DNA of 64,000 bases. Origin: Desulfovibrio sp. UCD-KL4C (lineage in GTDB: Bacteria > Desulfobacterota > Desulfovibrionia > Desulfovibrionales > Desulfovibrionaceae). The position numbers and the translations under genes are program-made. Shown here piece after piece: positions 35,247 to 44,260 of this stretch. Each line of letters starts with the position of its first letter. Position 1 is the stretch's first letter. The notes under the pieces were generated by a model. It did not search any database, was not told the DNA's origin, and saw only the letters and a list, made by a program, of their open reading frames with translations. The DNA lies in the NCBI RefSeq assembly GCF_006210265.1, contig NZ_VCNC01000001.1, forward strand, positions 1,126,843 through 1,190,842, read 5' to 3'.

Positions 35247-36155
35247 ATGAAGAAAACAATTCTACTTTTTATGGCAATGATTAGTTTTTATGCGGTTGTG
35301 CCGTCATTAGCTTTAGCTACTGACTTGCCAAGAGTAATGATAGTCGGGGAAGATGTTGACCGAGATACAGTACCTCGCGATTCACGTGTTTTTAAAAGAG
35401 TTTTGAATTCTATCTCTAATGAACTAATTGATCGCGGTTTCGATGTTCGTGATGAAGCTGCACTTACTCATGAAACTCATGTTCAGGGGCGCGTCAGACG
35501 TAGTGATGCTGAACTGATTCAGATAGCAAAAGATGCTGGAATCGATGTTCTTGTAATTTTCAGTATTTATCCTAACGCAAACGTTAATGCTAATAGTGTC
35601 AGAGTTACAGCCCGTATCGAAGGGCGTTTGCTCTCCGTATGGGACGGCGCAAGGATGGGAAATTTTGAATCTGAACCACAGCAGAATCAGCTCGTTCGCA
35701 AGCCATACACCAGGAATGATGTGTTGGAGGCTGTTGGAGCTCTTTCGAAAATTATCGGTAGCGATGTAGGAGCCGTTCTCGGTGATCGACTTGATCAGTA
35801 TCATCCTGAAGGAGACTCTTCGGACGGTGGTGTTAGTTCTGCTGGACGTACTGTAGAGTGGACCCTTATTTTTGACGGTTTTACTGATGAAGATATGCTT
35901 AATGTTGAAGATTATATCACCATCTATACAGGGTATGACAGTCATAGGCCTAAAAGTAATGCTGTAAATACTTCTTCACATCATGAAATCTGGTATAAAT
36001 CTTCAATTGATTCCGCTCACTTGAAGAGAAATATGATTAAAATGCTTAAGAAGATGAATGAGAAGGGGCGTGTGTATATGTCAGGAAATGAATTGAAGAT
36101 TGTTAAGCAGCACCGCGTTAAGCAGCGCACTAAAAAGAGTAACAACGGTTGGTAG
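35247..36155 (+). CDS. Exported protein, first gene of the plus-strand envelope cluster
   Basis: A 302-residue protein with a signal peptide ending near 'LALA-TDLPR'. It is the paralog of the product of 33261-34142 (same domain order and many shared blocks). A TolB-N/CsgG-like middle region covers about 25-190, and the C-terminal 80 residues ('EWTLIFDGFTDEDML' onward) are the domain shared with the proteins at 27972, 33261 and 36187. It ends in a basic tail, KQRTKKSNNGW. The gene starts after GGGAGA. Its neighbour at 36187 follows closely. Confidence 0.7.
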   Translation: MKKTILLFMAMISFYAVVPSLALATDLPRVMIVGEDVDRDTVPRDSRVFKRVLNSISNELIDRGFDVRDEAALTHETHVQGRVRRSDAELIQIAKDAGIDVLVIFSIYPNANVNANSVRVTARIEGRLLSVWDGARMGNFESEPQQNQLVRKPYTRNDVLEAVGALSKIIGSDVGAVLGDRLDQYHPEGDSSDGGVSSAGRTVEWTLIFDGFTDEDMLNVEDYITIYTGYDSHRPKSNAVNTSSHHEIWYKSSIDSAHLKRNMIKMLKKMNEKGRVYMSGNELKIVKQHRVKQRTKKSNNGW

Positions 36156-36186
36156 CCCCGTTCAAAAACTTTAAAGAGGTCTCTTT

Positions 36187-37296
36187 ATGTCCTTCTTGAA
36201 ATTATGCTCACAAATGTTTGCGTTGACTTTAATAGTCTTAATTACTGCCTCATCTGCTATGGCTGTGCAATCAACAGGAGAGGGGATTGATCGTCATCAG
36301 GCGCTCAATTCTGCTCTTAGATCTGCAGTTGAGATGGAGCTCGGAACAGCGATTGCCTCGGACACACTAGTTGAGTCTGGAGTTTTGGTTCGTGATGAGG
36401 TCGTAAGCCATTCAAAAGGTTATGTTACATCGTTTACTGTTATAAGCGAAGGCGCAACAACAGATGACGGTTATACCATTACTATTGATGCGAATGTTAA
36501 CCGGAAATTACTTGTAGAAGATTATAAAACTATTGATATTCTTCAAAAAATGTCCGGTCATCCTAGATTACTCATTTTTGCCTCTAGCAATGGCTTTAAT
36601 TCAGTACCTGCTGAATCAATGGCAAAATTGATTCATTCAGTTGCCCAGGTTTTCAGTCAGAAGTTTCAGTTTGAAGTGATAGATTGGCCTGCTGCAAGAG
36701 CAAAGTTTAAAACCATTGAAGGTTCTATGAGCCTTGAAAAGGCGCTCAAGTATAACAAGCTGCTTAAGGTTGACTATGTTGTTACTGTGGATCTTGATTT
36801 GACGCCGAGAAGTAAGCCTTCCATGCTTTTATCATGTGTGCGGCTTTCTGATCAGCTTAAAATTGGTGAAGTCAGTAAAGTTGTGGATACTGATGTTGAT
36901 TTATCCGGCAAGCCTGCTGTGCGTTATGAAAACGCTGTAACAGCAGCAACTCCTGAAGTTTACAGTGGTTCTATCTCAATTGCTAAGAAAATGCTTGAGT
37001 ACATGGAAAGTGAGCTGGATCGAGGCGAGGGTTTCCGCTATGATGTGACTTTTCTCGGATTTCCGGATGTTTACATTATAGGAACAGCTGTGGAAGATGT
37101 GCCGGGTTTTGTTCGTAAAAGTGTGAAGCGTCAAAGTTCTAAAAACATGGAAATGATTTATTGGTCGACACTTCGCGCTGATTCTTTGCTGAAAAGACTT
37201 GAGAACACGCTTAAAGATGCCGGTGTTGAGAAGTTTAAAAGTAAAATGGACGGAAGAAATCTTAAATTCCTTTGGGTGAATCCAGAAGGGTTTTAG
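36187..37296 (+). CDS. Exported FlgT-like three-domain protein
   Basis: A 369-residue protein with a signal peptide. Residues of about 25-115 are FlgT-N/LPP20-like ('GEGIDRHQALNSALRSAVEM', then 'SKGYVTSFTVISEG'). About 120-285 are TolB-N/CsgG-like ('HPRLLIFASSNGF'). The last 80 residues ('RYDVTFLGFPDVYII' to 'GRNLKFLWV') are the shared C-terminal domain. Architecture is the same as that of the 27972-29237 product in the other arm. FlgT itself supports the flagellar H-ring, but no flagellar gene is nearby. A strong hairpin follows the gene. Confidence 0.7.
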   Translation: MSFLKLCSQMFALTLIVLITASSAMAVQSTGEGIDRHQALNSALRSAVEMELGTAIASDTLVESGVLVRDEVVSHSKGYVTSFTVISEGATTDDGYTITIDANVNRKLLVEDYKTIDILQKMSGHPRLLIFASSNGFNSVPAESMAKLIHSVAQVFSQKFQFEVIDWPAARAKFKTIEGSMSLEKALKYNKLLKVDYVVTVDLDLTPRSKPSMLLSCVRLSDQLKIGEVSKVVDTDVDLSGKPAVRYENAVTAATPEVYSGSISIAKKMLEYMESELDRGEGFRYDVTFLGFPDVYIIGTAVEDVPGFVRKSVKRQSSKNMEMIYWSTLRADSLLKRLENTLKDAGVEKFKSKMDGRNLKFLWVNPEGF

Positions 37297-37307
37297 TTAC
37301 CTATATC

Positions 37308-37346
37308 CAAGCGTGGGAAGAATTATTGTAATTTTTCCCTCGCTTG
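37308..37346 (+). terminator. Internal terminator of the plus-strand envelope cluster
   Basis: CAAGCG-T-GGGAA pairs with TTCCC-T-CGCTTG (11 bp with one T-T mismatch), followed by TTTGTTC. It lies in the 127-bp gap after the FlgT-like gene and probably cuts expression of the downstream genes, or separates two transcripts. Confidence 0.7.
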
Positions 37347-37423
37347 TTTGTTCAGCTGATGTATTTTGCAGTTAAATCATGATTGCCTGCTGAATTAATC
37401 AGAAACCAAGGAGAAATAACAAG

Positions 37424-38626
37424 ATGAGAAGATATGCCATATTTATTGTAAGCCTTATTTTAATCGTGTCCCTTGCGGGGTGTGGCAAAAAGGTGGCACC
37501 GCAGCATATTGAAGACAATCCTGCTCATCATTATTTAATGGGTATGGAACTTATTGATCAGGGACAGCCTGATAACGCTCTTGCACGTTTTGAACGGGCT
37601 GTTGTTTTAGACGAAGAATACGCACCTGCTATTGCAGGTAAAGCGCTTGTTTATGCTATGCGTGCCGAAGCTGAAACCAACGCTGATTATAAATCCGCTG
37701 ATACTAAAAAAGCTATAGATCAACTTGATAAAGCTGTTTCAGAAGCAGGAGACACAGAGACTAAATTTATTGTCTACGTGTCTGGGATAAGAGTTTACAC
37801 ACATCTCGCCAGCCGTGGTTGGTTGAGCAGAGCAGAAGATCTTCATCATGATGCAAAGCTGATGGAGAAAGATGTTCAGGATAATAAGCTCATTTATTAC
37901 AGGAATACAGAAGCCGTTGACTATTTTATGGGGTTGGCATTCTTTAAGGGGGGCGAGTTTCGTAAATCTGAAGATACTCTCGGAGTTGTCTTGGCTGCCG
38001 CTCCCGGAAAATGGCATGAAAAAGCACGTGCACTTTCCCGTAGCGTACAGAAAATTGTGCTTGCCATGCATAATTACACATTGACCGATGTAGCAAAAAA
38101 AATCGCAGTAAAAGAAACGGTGGACAGGGCTGACGTTGCTGCTCTTCTGGTAGATGAGCTTCATCTGGAAAAACTCTTTTCTGGGCGTATTCCTGTTAAA
38201 ACTAAAGGTATGAAAGCTGAATTTGAGCCTGCTGATGTTATTAACCACATGTTCGAGTCAGAGATTATGACTGTGCTTAAGTGGAAAGTCAGAGGGCTTG
38301 AGCCTGTATATGACCAGAAAACTAAGGCATTCTTATTCTATCCTAACAAAGCGATGACTCGTAAAGAGTTAGCCTTTGTTTTGGAAGATGTGTTGATCAA
38401 CCTTACTGGTGATAAGTCTATGTCTTCACAGCACTTAGGGGAGAGCAAGTCTCTTTATCCTGATGTTTCTCCGACAAGTGCATGGTACAACTCTGTTGTT
38501 ACTGTTGTTAACAGAAATTTGATGGAGACTGAACTTTCAGGAGAATTCCGTCCTGATGCTGATATGGACGGAGCTGATCTCATACTTTCGCTTATGCGTC
38601 TTCGTAACGTAATAAATATTTACTAA
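37424..38626 (+). CDS. Lipoprotein with TPR repeats and SLH-like C-terminal region
   Basis: A 400-residue lipoprotein with lipobox ending at Cys20 ('LAGC'). Residues of about 35-220 are TPR-like ('GMELIDQGQPDNALARFERAV'). The C-terminal part resembles S-layer-homology repeats ('NKAMTRKELAFVLEDVL', 'LYPDVSPTSAWYNSV'). SLH-like domains bind cell-wall or outer-membrane polymers, so it may anchor the complex. It has a good ribosome binding site (AAGGAG). Confidence 0.75.
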   Translation: MRRYAIFIVSLILIVSLAGCGKKVAPQHIEDNPAHHYLMGMELIDQGQPDNALARFERAVVLDEEYAPAIAGKALVYAMRAEAETNADYKSADTKKAIDQLDKAVSEAGDTETKFIVYVSGIRVYTHLASRGWLSRAEDLHHDAKLMEKDVQDNKLIYYRNTEAVDYFMGLAFFKGGEFRKSEDTLGVVLAAAPGKWHEKARALSRSVQKIVLAMHNYTLTDVAKKIAVKETVDRADVAALLVDELHLEKLFSGRIPVKTKGMKAEFEPADVINHMFESEIMTVLKWKVRGLEPVYDQKTKAFLFYPNKAMTRKELAFVLEDVLINLTGDKSMSSQHLGESKSLYPDVSPTSAWYNSVVTVVNRNLMETELSGEFRPDADMDGADLILSLMRLRNVINIY

Positions 38627-38638
38627 AGTGGGGGAATT

Positions 38639-39580
38639 ATGAAAAAAACATTATTTGTTTTGATAGTCGCTTGTATGTTTGCAAATTCAGCTTTTGCACA
38701 AGATAAACTTGTAGAAGTTGTTAATTCTGACCAGATTTTTCAAAAAGGTTATATTCAGGTTATCGGAGAATCCGAGTCTGGGCAGAGTCGGTATAGAGCT
38801 AAACGCGCTGCAGAAGTCGTTGCTCAGAAAAGATTGCTTGAAATCTTTCAGGGGCTGACTCTAAGTGGTGAAACAACTGTTCAAGACGGGATGCTGTCCA
38901 GCGAAACCATTAAAACAAAAGTAGCAGGTACACTTCGCGGAGCAACTCCTTGCGGTGAAGCTTTTGACCGCACTGAAGGGTATGCCCGCGTTTGTCTTAG
39001 ATTGAATCTGCATGGAAATGATTCAGTGTACAGCTCTTTTAAGGATATTATAGTTAACAATCCTAATGAACTTAAAGTTCGTGAAATGCCTGCATTTGTC
39101 CCGGCTTCAATTCCTGCTGTTCTGCCTCCGACTGAGACAATTCCAACTGCTGATGAAAAGGTTGAAGTTCCTGTTAAAACTGAAAAAGAAACCCCTGCAG
39201 CAGCTCCTGTGGTTAAGGTCGCACCAGTGGTGGCTGTAGTTAATGTTGATGGAATAATTGTGGATGTTCGTAATTTTGATTTCAAACCGGCTTTGGTCAA
39301 CCGTATTCTTACTGAAAATAATGAAGTCCTTTTCGATCCTTCCAAGGTTCTTAATCAGGTGCTGATTGAAAGGGGATGCGGCGGTTACACTACTGATTTG
39401 CAGAAAGCAAAAGCTTTACTGGAATCATGGGGCAGCAAGTCTCCAATGATACTTCATGGTAAGACCGTTCAAAATGTTACTGATGCAGTAGTAAGCTCTG
39501 ATGATGCAACAGCTCTTTTTGCGTATGATCAGAAGTTTAATATACTTGCACAGGCTAAAGTTGTTTTTGTTCTTAAATAA
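38639..39580 (+). CDS. Exported LPP20/FlgT-N-like protein
   Basis: A 313-residue protein with a signal peptide (cleavage near 'AFA-QDKL'). Residues of about 35-130 resemble LPP20/FlgT-N ('SRYRAKRAAEVVAQKRLLEI', 'TLRGATPCGEA'). A proline/threonine-rich linker covers about 155-195. The C-terminal 110 residues ('GIIVDVRNFDFKPAL') are of unknown type and recur in no other protein here. It lies 12 bp after the SLH-like gene. Confidence 0.65.
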   Translation: MKKTLFVLIVACMFANSAFAQDKLVEVVNSDQIFQKGYIQVIGESESGQSRYRAKRAAEVVAQKRLLEIFQGLTLSGETTVQDGMLSSETIKTKVAGTLRGATPCGEAFDRTEGYARVCLRLNLHGNDSVYSSFKDIIVNNPNELKVREMPAFVPASIPAVLPPTETIPTADEKVEVPVKTEKETPAAAPVVKVAPVVAVVNVDGIIVDVRNFDFKPALVNRILTENNEVLFDPSKVLNQVLIERGCGGYTTDLQKAKALLESWGSKSPMILHGKTVQNVTDAVVSSDDATALFAYDQKFNILAQAKVVFVLK

Positions 39581-39612
39581 AATATACGAACTATATTGAA
39601 GGCGGTGATATT

Positions 39613-41772
39613 GTGTTACGGAAAAAAGGATTTTGTATAGCTGGATTTCTTGTTGTTGCTATTTTATCCGGTTCCATAATGCTTGTCAGGGCCAATTTTG
39701 TTGATGCTGTTCAGGGACTACTTTCACAGATGACCGAAATGGGGGTTGTAATGGAGGATATTGAAATCCATTACAGCCCTTTGCCTTATCTTCTGGTTCA
39801 TAACTTGGAAATAAAAAAGAGTACGGAGTCAATCCGTATTCCTCTGCTCGAAATTTACCCCGATATTGCAAGCATTTTTTCCGGTAATATAAAACTTCGC
39901 CACGTTATTCTGCAGGACCCCGATATTCATACTGAGGCTTATTACAGCGAAGGTGGTTCTTCTACGTTTGAAATTCCTGCTATTTTCCCTGCTAAGCTTG
40001 ATATTGTTTCAGGTAAGGTTCTTTTAACCAATAACGTTCAACGTCAGCCTGTTACAGTTTCAGCCATTATGGAAAAAGAAGGTGACGGGTTTGCATTTAA
40101 TGTACATAGCGCATCTATTGCAGAACTCGGCTTTAAATTTTCAGGAAAATTGGAAATGCAGTCATCTTCACCGTTAAAACTGAATTTGCAAGCTACAGAA
40201 TGTTCAATTGATCCTGCGGCCTTTTTGGGATTTCTTACTGGGTTCGGATATCTTAGTAATAGTACTATTCCTGAGCTTGCAGAAGCCAGTAAATTTGAAA
40301 CCCGTAATTTGGATTTCTCCGTAGACAGTACTGTCGGTTCAATGCGCTTTCAGGCCGGTGATTTGGTGCTAGATTCCAACAATGGAAAAAATCTTTCTGT
40401 TGAAATAAAACCGGGCGGTTCATATCAGATTTCATTGGATGAAATTAAAATTGATGCCGGAGAATTATACTCCATGGCTCAAAAAAGTGAACGCGGTCGT
40501 AATGCTACGCTTGCTTTGTGCAAAATGGCGAATCTCAAATCAATTAAACCTAAAGGCAAATTGATTTTGAAATCAGTTTCACTTTCGTCACCTGTATCCT
40601 CAGTAAATAATTCATATTCAGCAGGCTTGACCGGACGAATGACTGTTTCGGCTAAAGATTTAGCGTTGAGACTCGAATCAAATGAGGGAAGAATACAGGA
40701 ACTTACTATTTCAGACGTTGACGTGGATGTTGAAATTAAAAATGGCAAACCTGTTGTTTCTGTGCGGAAATTTAACGTCGCTTCAGTTACCGGTGGTGAT
40801 TGTAATCTGCAAGCTGCATTCGCTGTTCCGCTTGAAGTGCGGAAAGTGTTAGTAAAAGTCGATGCTCGTGATTTTTCGCTTTTTGATTACATTATTACTG
40901 GTAAAGTTGAAAAAAAAAATTCTTTAAAAACTGTGTTTGACACCCAATTGTTAAATAAAGGAACCAAGATTTCAGCTTCAGGATATTTAAATTCTATCTA
41001 TAGTAAAAAAAACGGTTTTGATGCTGTTTTATCGTCTTTAAGTATTCAAAATTCTAAACAGTCTGAAACTGTTTCAACTAATAATAAATTTGATTTTAGT
41101 GCGTTATTAGCAGGGAAATTGGATGGAAAAGCTCTAATTCGTAAATTTTACTTTAATGATTGGCCACTTAGCGCTGTTACTGTTTACTTGAAGAGCAATG
41201 CAGATAAGGCTGTTTTGAAAGCAAGTGCTAAACTTTTTCGCCTTAATGTAAATGCTGAAGCAGTTCTTTCAAAAGATAATGTTGCTGTTCAGTGCGGCGT
41301 AAAAGGGCGCGGAGAAAGTCTTCCGAATTTGATAGCCTGTTTTGCTAAAGATCTTTCAGTAGCCATTCGTGGAAAGGTATATTTGAACGCGGATGTTTTT
41401 ATTTCCGGAAAAGATCCAATACAGTTGGCTGAGTCTGCAAAAGGTGATGGAACTGTTTTAATTAATAATCTTCAAATAAAAAACCTAACAAATCTTGATC
41501 CACGACTCGGGTTCTTTATTGATATTGTTGATGCTGTTTCTAAAAAGTCAAAAGATGGTGATGGGTTGAATTTTAGCTCGGCACGTCTGCGTTGCAGCCT
41601 ATCTGGAAAGGAAATAGCTATTAATTCATTTGCTCTCAAGGGCAATGTTTTGCAGGCGTGGGGTGGTGGATCGTATTCTATGGGTGAAAGTCGTTTGAAA
41701 TTAGATGGAAAAGTTCGTTCGGTGCTTGGAATTGTTAATTCGGTTAATATTGACAGAAAGCTTAAGTCATAG
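39613..41772 (+). CDS. AsmA-like envelope protein
   Basis: A 719-residue protein with one N-terminal membrane helix followed by a long beta-rich periplasmic part, the layout of AsmA-family proteins that shuttle lipids between membranes or affect outer-membrane assembly. AsmA-like features include 'EDIEIHYSPLPYLLVHNLEI' at the start and an AsmA-C-like end ('KGDGTVLINNLQIKNL'). The start is a GTG at 39613 after GGCGGTGA. It is encoded directly upstream of the DUF799-like lipoprotein gene. Confidence 0.7.
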   Translation: MLRKKGFCIAGFLVVAILSGSIMLVRANFVDAVQGLLSQMTEMGVVMEDIEIHYSPLPYLLVHNLEIKKSTESIRIPLLEIYPDIASIFSGNIKLRHVILQDPDIHTEAYYSEGGSSTFEIPAIFPAKLDIVSGKVLLTNNVQRQPVTVSAIMEKEGDGFAFNVHSASIAELGFKFSGKLEMQSSSPLKLNLQATECSIDPAAFLGFLTGFGYLSNSTIPELAEASKFETRNLDFSVDSTVGSMRFQAGDLVLDSNNGKNLSVEIKPGGSYQISLDEIKIDAGELYSMAQKSERGRNATLALCKMANLKSIKPKGKLILKSVSLSSPVSSVNNSYSAGLTGRMTVSAKDLALRLESNEGRIQELTISDVDVDVEIKNGKPVVSVRKFNVASVTGGDCNLQAAFAVPLEVRKVLVKVDARDFSLFDYIITGKVEKKNSLKTVFDTQLLNKGTKISASGYLNSIYSKKNGFDAVLSSLSIQNSKQSETVSTNNKFDFSALLAGKLDGKALIRKFYFNDWPLSAVTVYLKSNADKAVLKASAKLFRLNVNAEAVLSKDNVAVQCGVKGRGESLPNLIACFAKDLSVAIRGKVYLNADVFISGKDPIQLAESAKGDGTVLINNLQIKNLTNLDPRLGFFIDIVDAVSKKSKDGDGLNFSSARLRCSLSGKEIAINSFALKGNVLQAWGGGSYSMGESRLKLDGKVRSVLGIVNSVNIDRKLKS

Positions 41773-41783
41773 AAGATATCTAC

Positions 41784-44207
41784 ATGAAAAAAATAAATTT
41801 TGTTCTGATTCAGTTTCTTGCTGTAATGATGCTGGCAGGATGTTTTGCCGCAAAAACGACCCCACAGTCAGTTCATTACGCAGTGGGCGACTCTGTCCCG
41901 TATCGAATTGCAATTCTGCCTGCTCAGTATATTACTCATGCTGAAAATTCAACAGTTCATAAATCTATATTGGTTGATGACGACGATAAAGCTTTCGTTG
42001 CTGATATTGCTAGGAGTGCCATATATAATCAGTTAGCTGGTAAAGGCTACCTACCTCTACAGAAAAGTGTTGTTGATGATGGGCTTGCAGGTATCGGTAA
42101 TGATCAAGATTGGAAGAGCATGAGCAGTCAAGATTTGTGCAAACTCTTAAAAGCTGACGGTATTGTTAGAATTAATATTTCAAGCGCGGATATGATAACT
42201 GCTGTGGCCTTTGATCTTTTTCAATTGGACGCAGGGGTTGAACTGGAAAATTCAGCAGGTGAGCTTGTTGGAAAGTGGAGCGAGAGTGCTTCCAAACGCA
42301 AAGTGGCTGTTCCTACAGGTATTTTTTCACTTGCCGGAACCATAGCGGAAGAAATTTTTGCTGATCCTACCAGACGGCAGATGCGAATGGTTATTTATGA
42401 CTGGGCCTGGAATCTGGCTCAAATGTTACCCGATTGTCCTAAGGGGCCGAAGCTACCTGAGATAATTTCTGTTGATACAAACGTAGATAATAAAATTTTC
42501 GGAGTCGGTAAAAGAATTGTCGTGCGGGTTGATGCTGAGCCTGATTTAACATGTTCTTTTGATTTAGGTGATTTTAAGAAAAATATTCAGCTCTCGCAGA
42601 CTTCAGAAGGAGTTTATGAAGGGTTTTATGTGGTTCATGAAGGAGATAAAGGCGTAGACGAAAAACTTTTGATCAGGATGCGTAAATCAAACGGGATAGA
42701 GAGGCTGTGGGTTGAGTCAGGTTCTCTAGCAACAATTGATGGTATTCTGCCTCCTTCTCCGAAATCTGTTATAGGAATTGCCGGAAAAGAAGGTACTGAG
42801 ATTTCATGGAAGGTTCCTAAAGCAGAAGATCTTGATAATTTTGTAATTGAAAAGGGAACTGATCCGGTTGGAGAATTTGAAGTTATAGGAAAGACGCATG
42901 GCCTTTCTTTTGTTGATAATAGTGTTTCACAAGGGGCCACTGTTTATTACAAAGTTCGCACGATGGATCGTGCCGGAAACCTGTCTTCTACTGACGAAAT
43001 TTTAAAAGTAGTTGTTCCGCAATTTGATGAGCGTGAACTTCTAGGAGAGCTGACGGGAACTTTAGTGAAAGGTAATTATCTGATTAAATCTCTAGTTACT
43101 GTGCCGCAGGGTGCGACCCTTACCATACTACCTGGCACAAGAGTCAGATTTAACGCTGGAGCCAGAATGAATGTTTCTGGAGAACTTAAGTCTCTTGGTG
43201 AAATACGCTCACCGATAAAGTTTGAATCCTCAGGAACCGAAGGTTTTAATATCCTTTCAGGTGGCAGTGCAATTTTTTCGATTTGTGATTTTTCAGGCTT
43301 TTCCAAAGCCGTTATAAGTTCTAGCGGGTATTCAGAAATCCGGTCTTCCAGTTTTGATGGAGGGGGGGAAGGCAATTTATTTGCAGTAACAGTTTTAAAT
43401 AGCTCCAGATATTATTTAAAAGGCTTGCGAATTTCAGGGTTGAAAACTGGGGTGATATTAAGTTCTGGAAATGGTTCAATGGTTCGGTCAAGCATTAGCA
43501 ATTGTACGACAGGTTTAGAATTTAATGGCGGGAATGGTATCATTAAAGAGAATAATATTTTTGATAATGAAATTAATATTTTCTCTGGCTCAAAACTGGT
43601 GGTCGAAGAAAATTATTTTGGAACAGCCGCAGTTGATAAAATAAAAGTGAAAGGAGATGTGCTTGTTAAATCTCTGTTGGATTCCCCATATCCTCATGGA
43701 AGAAAAATTGTACTAGTTGATGACAGAACAATCACTCCTAAATTGCTGGACGAAAAGTTCAATAAACTTAAAGAGGAAGGCGAGAATTTTTTTCATAAGC
43801 AGCAATATGGTGATGCTTATCAGAAATTTGAGCAGGCTTTAAAAATTAAGAGTGATCGTGATATTTATTTGTATTTTTCTTATACCCTGCTTGCTTTGCA
43901 AAATGACGCAAAGCTGAAAGAGACTCTTAGTGAAGGAATTTCAAAGTTTCCATATGATGTGAGATTGCACCAGCTTTATGTTCGGAGTTTGCTTAGTAAA
44001 GGGGAAGTAGGGCAGGCAAGGCTGGTTCTTGAAAAAGCTCTGACCCTTAGTCCGGCAGATAGCAGTCTTTTATATCTGAAAGATTATATGGATCATTTAG
44101 TCAGTAATGACGGGGCAGAAACGAATGTTAAAAATGACGACCATAAGAATCTTAAGAACGAAGAGACTTCGCCAGTCTATAACGGCGATAAAACAGATAA
44201 AAAGTAA
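41784..44207 (+). CDS. Multidomain lipoprotein: DUF799/GNA1162-like, FN3, beta-helix, TPR
   Basis: An 807-residue lipoprotein with lipobox ending at Cys20 ('LAGC'). Residues of about 40-215 resemble the GNA1162/DUF799 family (CsgG-like fold; 'PYRIAILPAQYI'). About 335-415 read as a fibronectin type III domain ('SWKVPKAEDLDNFVIEKG'). About 430-630 form a right-handed beta-helix ('GATLTILPGTRVRF', then runs of short strands). The end is TPR-like (650-770) with a charged tail. The combination is unusual. The last base of its stop codon is the first of an alternative start of the next gene. Confidence 0.7.
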   Translation: MKKINFVLIQFLAVMMLAGCFAAKTTPQSVHYAVGDSVPYRIAILPAQYITHAENSTVHKSILVDDDDKAFVADIARSAIYNQLAGKGYLPLQKSVVDDGLAGIGNDQDWKSMSSQDLCKLLKADGIVRINISSADMITAVAFDLFQLDAGVELENSAGELVGKWSESASKRKVAVPTGIFSLAGTIAEEIFADPTRRQMRMVIYDWAWNLAQMLPDCPKGPKLPEIISVDTNVDNKIFGVGKRIVVRVDAEPDLTCSFDLGDFKKNIQLSQTSEGVYEGFYVVHEGDKGVDEKLLIRMRKSNGIERLWVESGSLATIDGILPPSPKSVIGIAGKEGTEISWKVPKAEDLDNFVIEKGTDPVGEFEVIGKTHGLSFVDNSVSQGATVYYKVRTMDRAGNLSSTDEILKVVVPQFDERELLGELTGTLVKGNYLIKSLVTVPQGATLTILPGTRVRFNAGARMNVSGELKSLGEIRSPIKFESSGTEGFNILSGGSAIFSICDFSGFSKAVISSSGYSEIRSSSFDGGGEGNLFAVTVLNSSRYYLKGLRISGLKTGVILSSGNGSMVRSSISNCTTGLEFNGGNGIIKENNIFDNEINIFSGSKLVVEENYFGTAAVDKIKVKGDVLVKSLLDSPYPHGRKIVLVDDRTITPKLLDEKFNKLKEEGENFFHKQQYGDAYQKFEQALKIKSDRDIYLYFSYTLLALQNDAKLKETLSEGISKFPYDVRLHQLYVRSLLSKGEVGQARLVLEKALTLSPADSSLLYLKDYMDHLVSNDGAETNVKNDDHKNLKNEETSPVYNGDKTDKK

Positions 44208-44260
44208 TGCATGTAAAATTAAATAGTAATTATTCCGTAATATTAAGAAGAGATGTTATT

